Shown here: positions 52,630 to 64,000 of the stretch, one piece after another | Numbering within the stretch: the first letter of the stretch is position 1 | Layout of the letters: each line of letters starts with the position of its first letter | Origin: Aquila chrysaetos chrysaetos | Taxonomy: Eukaryota; Chordata; Aves; Accipitriformes; Accipitridae | Reading direction: 5' to 3' | Assembly (NCBI RefSeq): GCF_900496995.4 | Contig: NC_044022.1 | Span: 13,034,938 to 13,098,937, forward strand | Length of the DNA: 64,000 nt | Program-made: the position numbers and the translations under genes | The notes under the pieces: generated by a model | What the model was told of the DNA's origin: nothing | Seen by the model: only the letters and a program-made list of their open reading frames with translations | The model's database searches: none

Positions 52630-54990
52630 ACACAAGCTATCAGAGTTTGTGAGCAAGGGGCCTAATAGGGGTTCAATGGCACTGAGATTGGACCATGTGG
52701 TTGGACCATGGCAAAGAAAGACTCAGGAGATGGCTGTTTGTTTATTAGAGTGGGATGTAACCTCAATAATCTTGAAGAAGTCTTTTATATTGCTCTTCTC
52801 TGTCCTAATTCATTGAGATAATGAAACAGCACAACTGCTATGACTATTGGTGTGTATATATATATATTATACATATATATTAGAATGACTAGAAGCCAGA
52901 AATAATTATTTGGTTCTCTGAAGAACCAAACCTCTTGGTTTGGAACCAAACCTCTTAACCTCTGGGAAGATCCAGAATGACATGCACATATCTAAATGGA
53001 TAAATAAGATCAGGACACAGGTCCAGTACCTAATCCATACCCAGAGTCTGGTTCCTGCCCATGCACAGGAATGCTGCTACCTCGGGTTAACAGACTATCT
53101 GGGCATCAGTCCTAGGTCTAAGGCATTTGAGAGTCCAAATCTACATGTCCCTGAGTATATGGGCTCTGAAAAGTGAGGTACCCTTAAAGTACACCTAACA
53201 GATGTAGATAACATGGAGCACACATCAGAGCAAGGTAAGGGGTGGAGGAGGTGGCCCTGGTTGCCTTTTGTGTAGGGGTCTAATGCTCAGAGCAGTCCCT
53301 CCGACCATCAGTTTGCCATAATGATTTGCTCTTACCAATAGGAGCCTTTCTGTCAATTTTATCTTTTTCAAAACCAAAGTGTGTGGGTCTAATAATGTGG
53401 CTCTTACCATTTTGATTGAGTGTGTGAATACAAAATATGATTTAAGAAAAGACATTGTGGGAGCTTGATTCCAAAGCTGAGGCCAGAAGCTTTTGCATAG
53501 CATCCTCCTGCATAAACAGCCCTGCTTTTCCTGCTCTGGGGCTAGGTCCTCAAAAACATGAAAAGTGCAGTTTTCAGAGGGGAGGCTGGGTGATCCTGCT
53601 GTAAGTACTGCAGTAGGAGGGTGTGAATGGCGCTGAGAGCTTTCCAAGAAGGGAAACACAGAAGACAATTGAAAGTGTTTTTTGGTTGCAAAGATTTAAC
53701 ATAGTATTCATTGCTTTAAGCATTGCCTTGTCAGATTGCTGCACTTTGACTGAGCTTTAGTAGCTGGAGTAGAACAAACTCTCTGGATTGTCTCTTCCAG
53801 CTCTTCATACTAACAGAAGCATAAAATGCTAGAAATCAACTGCACTTGGATAGGAAACTTGTAAAGGAGAACTTCCTTGATGGAAAATAAGATTTATGGG
53901 AAGTGTGGCTATTGTGGGAGATAAAGCATAGTTAATACATTTGGGGGAAAAAAAGAAGGAAAAGTTCACATTTTTCTGTCACTTAACACCAAACATTCAG
54001 CCAAAGGAAAACAGGTACGGATTAAGCAGAAGACTGCCAAAGTTAGTTAAAGTTTATCATTCACATATTGCCTAGAAAATGTCATCCATTACTATCCTAA
54101 TTAGTCCATATTTGGGCTGTCTGGCATTCAGCGACAAGTCGTTAGCAAGATAGAAAAGCTGCTACTGCAGTACAGTCTGAACTCTTCTGGAAAAAGCTTG
54201 CAAAACAATGAATAGCACAGAAAAAGTGAGCAAGATGTTCCTATTTCCCCAGGGTCACCAGAGAGCAAAGGTACATGATATGAAGCTGAGATAACCTGAC
54301 TCTATTTCAAAATCTGTTTAAAAAATGAAGATTAAAAATACTGTGCAACTGTTCTATAACAGTGAGGCCAGGAGCTGATTGAGAGGATGTTGCACTATTT
54401 CTTTTAATCTCTACTAGGAGTTCAGGCAGAGGAGACCAAAAAGAACATCTAGCTACAGTCCCACAATAGGATGTAAGGATGATCTCTGTTGCTAATTCAA
54501 CATGCAAAGACTCAGCTGTTGTACCTTTACCAGGGAGAAATGCGTCCTATTTTCACAGTACAAATTGAACATACCAGAGATGTCATTGTCAATCTTCACA
54601 ACACCCTCTTTCCCCCCATGCCCCTGCACTGCATAGTGTTACTGTCTTGCTTTCTACATGTGATATGGTTGATCCATGTTCTTTGCAACAGTAGATGCTA
54701 TTTAGCAGCAGTTTTCCATGATGTGAATGGAGCTGGCTGCCATCTGAAGATTTGCTTGACATGTTTCTGCTCCTCACCTACTCTCAGCTGTTTAATATAA
54801 GTAAACTGGCCGTCGAATTTGGGTTTGAGTGGCCTCTTATCTGACATGTGCATCAGCTGTCTCGGACAACATAGCTTATGGGAGTATTACTACAGCACTC
54901 AATATTTGACAGGACTGTGAATAATAGGCTAATTGCACTGTATGCTTATTTATACCAGCAACAGCACAAAAGTCAGTGCAGGTGGAATTG
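52630..54990. other. Intergenic, no gene seen
   Basis: Contains a TA-rich simple repeat (about 52852-52880). The 147-residue minus-strand ORF at 53225-53668 has no recognisable domain, no splice context and no start-site support, so it is not called. Confidence 0.6.
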
Positions 54991-54995
54991 GGAAG

Positions 54996-55424
54996 TCACA
55001 TGCCTTGATAATGATAAACTGTCCATGTTTCACAGGAGTATGAAAAAGTGGTGATGACAGCTGGGTGGCACTTAGTTACTTTGAAGCCAGATACCTCCTG
55101 TATTCCAGATACACTGTCCTTTAATCTCCTAAGAGCCATGCTGGATTTTGCTGCACTCTGTGTGACTTCATCTCTTGCCGTGACACTCCAAGACAGCCTC
55201 CTGCTGAGGTAGCAGAATTGGTCTGCAGGCTTCAGAGCTGCGTTGTCAACACACACGGCTGGGTCAGTCTATTTTCTAGCATGGCAAGACTGGAAAAGGA
55301 CCTCCATTTTCTTTTTACTGGTGGTCAGGCCAAATTGCCTGGCAGCATTGTTGAAATATTAATTAAAGTGCTGTGCATCCTCTTTTGCGCGCACAATGAC
55401 TACTCGACTCTCAGCGAAGAGCAG
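54996..55424 (-). pseudogene. Decayed non-LTR retrotransposon reverse transcriptase fragment
   Basis: One minus-strand frame of 143 codons, broken by TAA (55361-55359) and TAG (55271-55269), matches the end of a LINE-type reverse transcriptase. The order is a LLFA-ES segment where LLFADD (the catalytic Asp pair) is expected, an FGLT-SKKKMEVLFQ segment, a DQFCYL segment (compare DHFKYLG), a DEV...AKSSMALRRL segment, and a YSCETWTVY segment (compare YACETWTVY/YGCETWTLY). This layout is that of endonuclease-reverse transcriptases often mis-annotated as craniofacial development protein 2-like. The catalytic aspartates are lost and both ends are missing, so it is a dead fossil. The clade (RTE-like or another) is not certain. 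Confidence 0.75.
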
Positions 55425-57660
55425 GTTCCAAGGCCATGTCTTTATGACCTTTCATTTAGCACAGAGGCTCTGGGGGCGGCAGGAGAGAAAGTAGCTCTCG
55501 GGATATTATTGTTATTCCACCTACTAATGCTTCTTCTGCACTGGAAGAACATTCTCTTGGTGATTATGTATGATTTGCAAATAATAAGCTATCTTAGAGT
55601 GACTCAACCATGAACAAACATAAATATGTAAAAAGGCATTTTAAGCTGTGTCTCCACAAATCTTTACATGTAATAAGCTTGAGTGTGACGTTTGATCCAG
55701 TAATCAGTCTGAGACTTATTAAGGCCAGAAACATAAGCCGTAGTAAGTGCAGATTGAGACCACTCTATATTTGACTAGCTATTTTCCTGAGAACTTTCTG
55801 ACCTAAGTGTGTGACAGAAGCTTTCTTTTTTAAATAACTTTATGAATGTTTGCTGGCATGGCAAACCAAAAGAACTAGATACAATAGCCTCTTGGTATAA
55901 ATCTCTGTTAATGAGATCAGGACTAGAAACTTCATTGTTCAACTCACATTCTGTCTGAACGCAATCTGCTTCTCAAATTATAAATCAGAGGCAAGACACT
56001 GTACCATTGTGTAACCCTACACCCCGGCTCTGGAATGTTTCCTAGTCACAAGAGGATTGTCATCATTTCATTTACGAGAGAACTATCAAACAGGCTTGAG
56101 CCATATTTGGTCTACAACCCCCCCCCCCCCCAAATTAAGACAAATCCCCCCCCTTGCAGCAGGGTATTTTTGTAGGAACTACACAGAAGCATGCATTATA
56201 GTGTGCTACATCCTGAAATCTAAAAACAAAAGAAAAAGTTTATTATGTCTATCATCACTTGCAGAAGCAGTGCTAATTACTAAGGATTAAGAATTTGTTT
56301 ATATATGCCTTATATATCTCCATCCCTCTAGAAAACAAACATGCATGTGTAATAGGATCATTGAATTGGAAGGTTTAGTTGTGTCTGCAAAGGCATATTG
56401 TGTGTGCAAAGCCTCTGCTGTCCCACAAGACCTTACAGCACATTCTGCTTCAGAAAGCAGATCCCTTCTGACGATCTGAGACAGTCAGAGTGAGGGACTT
56501 AATCACAGGGTGCGGATGGTGCAGTAATTTCGAGAGGTCTGAAGGACATAATTGCTTTCATGTTTTCATCCAGCTTTCTAACAATCCAAGAAAAAGAGGA
56601 AAGACTTACTATATTTATTACTGGCTTAGGAGCTGCCTAGGAAATCCCAAGCTCACTCTTCAGCTCCACCAAACGTAGTCCATTACACCCTTAAACTTAC
56701 AATCTTTCTGGTCAGACAAGTCACCTTTCGTTTCTGGTAGGAGTCAGTCTACAGGAAGGCTCTCCAGGAAGGGATAGAGGTTCACCCTTAGCAACCTGTG
56801 GTCCATCTCCCTAGTTCTGTCTGCTGTTAAGAGCAATATCATGAAAGGTATGTGTAAATACTCATCCTTCTCCCCATATCCCTGCTAGCTGAAACCTCCC
56901 TGTGCTGTTCTCAACTACTGAGAACGTCTGTGTTGGTAGTGCCACAGCAGCTGTGCAAAGAAGCGCCATATAGGTCTGTTCTCCAAAGGGAGACTGTGGT
57001 CATGGGCTGACTAGAAAATACAGAGATCAGTGTTGCAAGGTGAATAACTAAGGGAAAATAACTCCAGCAACCCGATCAAAAGATCTCTGAAGGCCATGTT
57101 CTCCAGTGCCAAACCCTTTGCCTACAGCTGAGAACAGAGTTCATACCTCTTGAGTAGATCATGCAAATAATTTTTGCTTTTTATTAGATGGTCAAATGGA
57201 GAAATCAGAAGGGGAAATAATTAACGCTGGCAAGAAATTGCCAAAATATTTAAATGGACCTGAAACTAAATATTTCACATAGCTTTCAACTAATCTGATT
57301 AAGTTAAATTTAGGCTCAAAACCTTATCTTGAAGTGAAAAGTCAGATTTTAAATATAAAAAGAAATATTTCAACTTTAGTGATTTTTTTTTTTCTTTGAC
57401 CAAAACTCTTTGCTGAATATGAAGTATTTCAGGAGCATTTCCTTCTTTAGAAAGAAATGTTTTCATTTATTTCAGTTTGCTTAATGGCACAGTTCTTCAA
57501 TAACCGACACCATCAAATAACAGACAATGGTTCATTCTATTGGCATTTTTACCTAACTGCATGATAGCACAACCTTAAACAGATTCAGCATCTTTTAGAG
57601 TCTCATCCCAGCACCAGTACGAAACATTAAATATGAACAGACATTGCTGAAAATTGGACA
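55425..57660. other. Intergenic, no gene seen
   Basis: Contains two nearby C runs (C14 at 56118-56131 and C8 at 56146-56153). More of the retrotransposon fossil may extend a little above 55424 in another frame, but I could not align it. No supported gene. Confidence 0.6.
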
Positions 57661-57689
57661 AAAGGCATAAGAAAGTGATTTTTTTTTCT

Positions 57690-58045
57690 TTTTTCTCTTC
57701 TCTCCTCTCCCTTTCCTTTCCTTTCCTTTCCTTTCCTTTCCTTTCCTTTCCTTTCCTTTCCTTTCCTTTCCTTTCCTTTCCTTTCCTTTCCTTTCCTTTT
57801 CCTTTCCTTTCCTTTCCTTTCCTTTCCTTTCCTTTCCTTTCCTTTCCTTTCCTTTCCTTTCCTCTTTTCTTTCCTTTTTTCTTTTCTTTTCTTTTCTTTT
57901 CTTTTCTTTTCTTTTCTTTTCTTTTCTTTTCTTTTCTTTTCCTTTTCTTTTCTTTTCTCTTCTCTTCTTTTCTTTTCTTTTTCCTCTTCTTTCTTCTTCT
58001 TCTTCTTCTTCTTCTGTTTCTTCTTCTGTTTCTTCTGTTTCTTTT
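57690..58045. repeat. Compound polypyrimidine microsatellite (CCTTT, CTTTT, CTT)
   Basis: About 350 bp is almost pure pyrimidine on the plus strand. About 30 units of CTTTC run from 57711 to about 57863, followed by about 15 units of CTTTT, then CTTCT-type and CTT units, and finally CTTCTGTTT variants. Three long minus-strand ORFs rich in Lys/Glu/Arg, and one plus-strand Phe/Ser/Leu ORF, are simply this repeat read in different frames. Polypurine-polypyrimidine mirror symmetry allows triplex (H-DNA) formation. Confidence 0.95.
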
Positions 58046-61000
58046 CCTGCCACTCTGAAAGAGCATGAACTATTGGATACAGATTAAACAAAAATGTTGA
58101 ACAATTCCTTCCTTCTCAAAACAAACACAAAATTAATATATACAATAATAGAGACTTTATATGTAGATTTGTGTCACCCACAGCCACTTCTGTCACCTGG
58201 ATCATTGCCACCATTGTTGCTGGCTTGGGATTTATATTCAATATTGAAGGAATCCTGCGGCTATGATTTGAAATACAATTCCAAAAACACTGTGGAGTCA
58301 TCTCTAGTTATATGGGGTCAAATTCACTCTGGGTGAATAAAAGCAGTGGTGTTAGAGCAGGAATCATTATGAACCAGACTATTATGAATAATATGACGAA
58401 GAAAATTAAAGGATATGGAACCTCCTGTATATTTGATCGAGCAGATTTAAGTGTTTCAGTGTATTTGATGACAAGTGAGTCTGATTATTCCCACATACCA
58501 ACAGCCATGTTTTAGATGGCACTCCCTGTATGCACTCTGCCCATATTTTGCTGATTTCTTTTCTAATGTACATTGTCATTCCTGTTTTGTCTGCAGAATT
58601 TGACAGCATCAGCCAGGTTCTCCTCCCCAGCAGTTTTACCACAGCTTCTGCCACACAGGTCAAGACTTGTGTACTAAATACTGTCCTAATACAGGTAAAT
58701 GCATATTTCAAGGGTGCCCTTTAGTCTCAAGTGCTTTGAGGTACCCTTAGTCCTAATAGCCTATGGTTGTATAGAACGGCAATGTTCACTGCTGCAATTT
58801 AACACAAAAGTTGGCTGCCCCCAAACACTGTCATAAAGTAAAGGCTTATTTGTGCCTCTTTTGGCTAGAAAACATAGTGTTTAAAATATTTGAAACATGG
58901 AGTACAGCTGTAAATAGTCACTCTGCAAAGGCCTTCATCCCTTCACAAGGCTGCAGTTCTGTCATCCTGTGAATCTGGCAGCTACAGAAAACACTTTTTT
59001 CCCATGAAGGCTAATTGGCCAGGAGCAATGGCTGGAGGAGGAAGTTCTCTGGCATCTCCCAGACCCCATCTTCCCCCCCTAAAACCGCTGCAGCTCTTGC
59101 CACCACCAAGACCTTATCAACCAGCATAGGCAGGGACCCTGCTGCCTGATGCCCTGGGCTGGCAGAAAACTCCAGAAGAGGATGGAGAATTAGAGTCTTG
59201 TTCAGAAACCCCAGGCTGCTGTGGCAGCTCCAGCTGCAGCCCAGCCAGTCCCCGTCTCCCTGCCTGTCCCTGCCAGCACTGAAGACACGGCATAGTTCCC
59301 ATGTGGCTGCACCTTCACCCAAGCCTCACACCCACAGCACCTTCATGCCTGTCACCGCTGCCTCCAGTGCCAAACGCAAGCAGGGGCCCTTCTCGCCCTG
59401 GTCAGGAGGCCTCAGTCCGTTGCCTCCTGACCCCCTAAAACCTAGCCGCAGGTGCTGGAATGGGAGGTGGCTATTAGCCGGCGGTGCCCTCCCAGATGTA
59501 GAGGTAGATAATATCCTTCCTGGTGTTGGAGGGCACTGCATAGGAGATGGAGGATAAGGTGGACCTTGGTGGGGGTGGTTTCATGCCCTGCAAACCCCTG
59601 ATGGGGCATAAAGATTGTGTTAACATCAGCCCCTTTCTTCTAACCCTGGCCTTCTCCTGGCCATGTCTGCTTGTCAATGACCCCCTCATCTGGCTCTGCT
59701 CCACTGCTGTTTGCAACCCATTTGGGACATTCTCCCTGGCTGCTGCCTTGCATTAGCTGATGGGCTGAAGACAATGCTGTGTCTACACCACTATTGTAAC
59801 TTTCCCCGAGTAAAGCTGGAATGGGTTTATCGTTACACGCTCCATATGGCCACAGAAGAGCTGTGGAGCTGCCATCTCATGCTGAAATCTTGCCTTCATT
59901 TGACCCTGGAGCTTTACTGCTTGCTTGCAGGCCTTGGATTTGTACCGTATTTATCACAATCAAGTTTTCCTGGGCATTGCGGTAGTATAAGTAAAATATT
60001 ATGCCATGGGTAAATTTCCCTTATATATCCATGATTTATGGATGGGCCAATTTACTCAATGTTGCAGCTCAAGGAGCATATTAAACTAAGAGGGAAGCTG
60101 AGTGTAAAGCAGCAAATTTCTTTCCAAGAAGAAGAACACTTTTGCTTTCTGTGAAAGTTTAATCTTATCAATGAAAAATTAATTTTGTGCTCTGGCTCCC
60201 CCATACAACTTGATGCGACCTGTTGGTCTTTAGCCTTTTGCTTAAAGTTTACTTTGTCGCGTGGGAAAGGATACATACTGGGGACACATGGTTATTTTTT
60301 GGGACCATTTGCATGTTATTCTCTGTAAAAGCACTGAGCTGTGCTTGCACCTAAAACCATCCCTATGTATGCTCAATGAAGCTGAAAATTAGGCACATAG
60401 GTGCACATTTAGAGAAGCTTTGTGGGTGTTTTGTGTTTAGGCTTATGCTGGAAACTATAACTTTAACCTGGCTTTCAAGTTTTCTTTTCATATTAAAATT
60501 TTATTGTAGAAAGAAGATGGACTAATTTCTTTAAAAAGCAGCAAAAATGGTAGGCAGAGTGAAGAGTTTTTGAAAGAAATCTAGGGCACCAAGTTTTATT
60601 ATGTTCATGTCTAAAACAAGCTTGTTGATTTTAACATAGTTACTTTTCTTCATACTTGAAAAATAAAATTAAGCCTTTTTTTTTTTTTTTTTTAAATTTC
60701 TATGTGATGAATAGAAAAGCCTGGAAACATCAGTCTGAAGAATAACCATCAACTGATGGGAAGAAAAGACCTTGTTGGCTCTTCACAAGTACTCAGAATC
60801 CAGCAGCTGCCTCTCGGTCCACTCTCATAATGCACATTCCTGATGCCTGAGAGTCACACTGTTTAGACACCTAAACAAAAACTATACTTTAGTATTGTCA
60901 AAAGAGCCAAAGTGATCTAGGAAACAAGGTTATTATCTTTGAGCTGAAGCTTGTCACCCTGAATCAAATAACTCATTTGAAAATATTTTCCTAGAAACAT

Positions 61001-63030
61001 AAATGCAGGCACCTGTTTTTGGAAAAAATCTCTCCATTTAATTGAGGAAGCTGACTCATGGGCTTTGCTTTTGCCACCTAAACCGATTAACAGGAGAAGA
61101 AACCTGGTTAAGCTGGTACTCTGGCTTGCTGACTAGCAGGGTTGGTTTTGATCCATGGCCTCTGGTATTTGGATTATTTGCTTTCTTAATCTCTGTGGGG
61201 AAACTTTCTCTCACTATTTAAATATTAAATCCTCGCCATGCTGGAATGTCTCAGTGTACTGCATACAGACAGAGATGTAAGGACTCAGTATTTTCAGTGC
61301 AAACCAATTTTGAGTTCCAACTCAGAAGGCCTTTGTTCATTTGCTCTGAGATACATGCATATCTCTTGCTGGGAATTTGACATGTATTAGAGCACCAAAG
61401 ACCCAATAAGTAGACACACATCAGAATCCTTTAGGCATGTGGACTGCAGCTATAGTTTCCCTTTTCTGGCGGCAGTGTCAGGGCAGATGGCAACAGCGAC
61501 CATAAGACACCAAGTTTCTGCAACTTTGATGTTTACAGTTTATCTTAACAGGCTCCGGACTGAAGTCAGACCCTTTAAGCCTACCAGATTTTTCCTCCAA
61601 AGATGTTGCAATGCCTAGCTAGAGGAGAAAGGTAGCATTATTCCATTCTTGAAAACATTGTTTTGAAAAAATCAATCTTTCCTTAAACCTCCTTTGTAAA
61701 ATTTCAGCTGTTAACTATTTGCTACATATATAGCTCACCTTAGTCTTGGGACACCATGCACCAGCAGGTAGCTCTAATCCCCTGATAAATTGTCTATTGT
61801 TATGATGGGCGCATTTTCCTCTTCTCTTCTTTTTTACAGGCTGGTTCCCTCCTAAGCAATGGCAGCACTTATTAAAGATAATGGTATGATGATCTTGGTA
61901 TGATGGGGAATAACAAAGCTTCAAAAATACTTTTGCCAAATAATTCTTTAATCGCTTCTTTTGGGAAGATGCATTCCATTTGAAGAAATGCCAGTGTCCT
62001 TCTGGGTGCATGTTCCCATGGTTGCTCTGGTACAGCACTGAGCCCACTCCTGAAATACAACTCTCCTAAGCTCCCATACACTTTAACAAAGACGAGCAAT
62101 AACAGTGTGTGGGGTTCAGGCACCTCTCTGGTGGAAATACGGTAGTGCTTAAGTCCCCCGACAAGCCCCACAATTCTTACTATATAGATACGAATGGAAA
62201 ATCAGGCATCAAATAGGACTTATAAATCCAGAGATTTAGTAAATTGCTTTTATTGCTTCTAGCAGCTAATTACAAGCCTAGATTTGTTGACAAATTCCAT
62301 GCATTGTATATACCTTCTACAGCTTGTTTCACTATTTATCTACTATGTACTGAAACAGCAGAGGAAGAGCAAAGAGAGGAAGTTAAAAAGTTACCACTCC
62401 TTAGCAATTAACTAACTTCACAGATTGAGGTATCATGCTAGTTAACTAACTAAAGGCCTTTAATCTAGAACTGACATAACAATGCAGACAGGTTTATCAC
62501 CAAACACGTCAAATCTGTTGACAAGTTAATCATCATGCTACAGACGCATCTAAAATTGAGGGATCAATGTATAATCTGCCAATCCAAGACTGCCAAAACC
62601 AATCCGTCTCTCCAACCTAACTACTTGCAAAGACATCTGCAAGTGCATCTAGCTCTGCAGAAAGACACTCAGACACGTTCTTAGACTATATATGTCCTTA
62701 TGCAGAAAATACTAATCTTTGGCTCCACCTGGGTGTCTTAAACACAGGAATGGAGTCCTCATCTCCAGGCCTGTTGTCCCCACTTTGCTTCCTTTTATGT
62801 AGAGATTTTGTAATAGTGATTACAAAGGTAAAGTCAATCAGGAAAACCAAAAGCCAACATTTGCTGATGAGCTAGCTGGGTACTTATGGTTTTGTGTTTC
62901 TAGAATAGTTGGTTTAGCCTAAAGCTGACATTGATGTAGAGAGGTTTACCTATGTGCTTCAGTGAAAGTGCATCTACATACCATTAGTTGTATGTTTCCT
63001 TCCAAAGCACCTTTCTTTCTAATTTTCTGA
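58046..63030. other. Intergenic, no gene seen
   Basis: Mostly AT-rich, with a GC-richer patch at about 59020-59760 holding overlapping ORFs (up to 119 residues) without recognisable domains, and a T18-type run at about 60677-60695. ORFs at 61715-62171 on the minus strand overlap in two frames and match no family I know. Confidence 0.55.
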
Positions 63031-63039
63031 CAGTTTCAG

Positions 63040-63182
63040 CCTGGGGTTCTTTACATGAGGAGCTGAGGAAGAATTCCTCTTTAAGTGCAAGTGTTGATAA
63101 ATGTTGTTGGGAAAATCTGGAGAACAGGAATCTCCAACAAATTCAGCAAGACCTGCAGGAGCATATGCTAGGAGAAGTATGA
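63040..63182 (+). other. Candidate terminal exon of unknown gene or lncRNA
   Basis: A good 3' splice site on the plus strand (pyrimidine-rich tract from about 63000, then TTTCAG with AG at 63038-63039) is followed by an open frame ending in TGA at 63180-63182. The predicted peptide ends with an Asn/Gln/Glu-rich, possibly helical stretch, LENRNLQQIQQDLQEHML. AATAAA signals follow near 63523 and 63536. No family match and no upstream exon were found, so this is a hypothesis only. Confidence 0.2.
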
Positions 63183-64000
63183 TGTTGGGAGCACAGTCAG
63201 TTTTAGAGCCATCAGATGTAGCTACTGAATAAGGGCAACACACAGTCTGCAATAATTTGCAATACAGACACCAATATAAAGATAAAAGGTGAAAGTCCAG
63301 GTATTATTTACTGATATCAAATAACTTTTACAATATATATTTTACAAGTGTAATAGAATCTATTAGCGAATCTTAAAAAAATCAAGAAGTTAGGAAAGTA
63401 GTTTACACATAATCTAAGTAGCAAAATATTTGTTTTCCTTTCACTTTAATTATGGGTACAGGAAATTTACACAAACAATACAAACACTAAAAATGTGACA
63501 TATTTTCATTCTTTTAATTTTACAATAAAGTGCATAATAAAATAGACATAATTATCCCCAAAATGCTTACCAGTTAATTGACATTCATTATTTGAGTTAC
63601 TGCTTTCGTCTTTATTTTGTTGCCAATTTTATAGTGTTAAATAGTATACATATTACTTATAAAGTACATAGAGCTGCAATATCCTGAAGCAGATAATGTC
63701 AGTATCTCCTGTACAATTGCAATCGATTGCTAGCTGAGGCATTCTGGTACTGCTGTGAGGCTATTGTAGTGCTCACCAAAGGGGAGGATATACATTGCTG
63801 AATACTCTATAATAAAATGGAGAATAATGAGATATACAGGTATATAAACAGAAATGTGATTATGTATAATATAACATTCAAGAAACATCATCTGATGATA
63901 TCATGTGATCTGTTTTCCATTATATAAGCAACTGTGCAACTTCATCTGGATTTAGAGGTTGCTATTACAGGGTGCAATGTCATTCACGTGAATTACTGAG
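63183..64000. other. AT-rich flank with plus-strand poly(A) signals
   Basis: Strongly AT-rich sequence with two AATAAA hexamers close together (about 63523 and 63536) on the plus strand. It could be a 3' UTR of the candidate exon before it, or plain intergenic DNA. Nothing else is recognised. Confidence 0.35.

Noticed and set aside
53225..53668. 147-residue minus-strand ORF
   Set aside because: No domain, no splice context and no similarity I can recognise; length is within chance expectation for 64 kb.
56350..56400. Possible minus-strand CR1 tail (GGATCATTGAATTGGAAGG)
   Set aside because: The match is short and diverged; the octamer tail expected at a CR1 3' end is not present.
57575..58091. 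Lys/Glu/Arg-rich ORFs of about 150 residues (minus) and a Phe/Ser/Leu ORF (plus)
   Set aside because: All are translations of the pyrimidine microsatellite in different frames.
61715..62171. Two overlapping minus-strand ORFs (110 and 99 residues) considered as CEP126 3' exons
   Set aside because: Neither frame resembles a known centrosomal protein, and the two frames overlap each other.

Overview
This is vertebrate nuclear DNA, almost certainly from a bird. The base composition is AT-rich with two CpG islands, the genes have many small exons and long introns, a CR1 LINE 3' tail is present, and CFAP300 and YAP1 are recognisable in the gene order known from amniotes. An LTR of a type I associate with neoavian birds suggests a non-galliform species. 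The species cannot be named from the sequence alone. No prokaryotic, plasmid or viral gene system is present, and I found no convincing new multi-gene system.

Both recognised genes lie on the minus strand, so transcription runs from high to low coordinates. CFAP300, a cilia and flagella protein needed for axonemal dynein arm assembly, is complete. Its seven coding exons (34638 down to 12132) were rebuilt by hand with GT-AG junctions. They join in frame to exactly 267 codons plus a stop. Its start codon sits in a small CpG island (about 34370-34830), and a good RFX X-box match lies 27 bp upstream of the ATG, fitting a motile-cilium gene. Next in the same direction is the 5' part of YAP1, the Hippo pathway coactivator. 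Exon 1 (10333-10656) lies inside a large CpG island (about 9380-11880), and exon 2 (7076-7323) ends inside the first WW domain. The remaining exons lie beyond base 1. Only about 1.5 kb separates the CFAP300 stop codon from the YAP1 start codon, so CFAP300 transcripts must end at the edge of the YAP1 promoter or run into it.

The introns are mostly unique AT-rich DNA. They hold an approximately 1.08 kb retroviral-type LTR 136 bp upstream of CFAP300 exon 6, an imperfect long palindrome at 19201-19308, a diverged 471-bp-offset direct repeat in YAP1 intron 2, several homopolymer runs, and one probable ancient repeat fossil.

From about 34.8 kb to the end (29 kb) I see no confident gene. This intergenic stretch carries a decayed non-LTR retrotransposon reverse transcriptase fragment (54996-55424, minus), a CR1 3' end (about 52571-52629), a 45-base poly-A tract, a 300-bp polypyrimidine microsatellite (57690-58045), old repeat fossils and a few GC-rich patches of unknown origin. 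CEP126, the next gene expected in this direction, was not found and probably starts beyond 64 kb.
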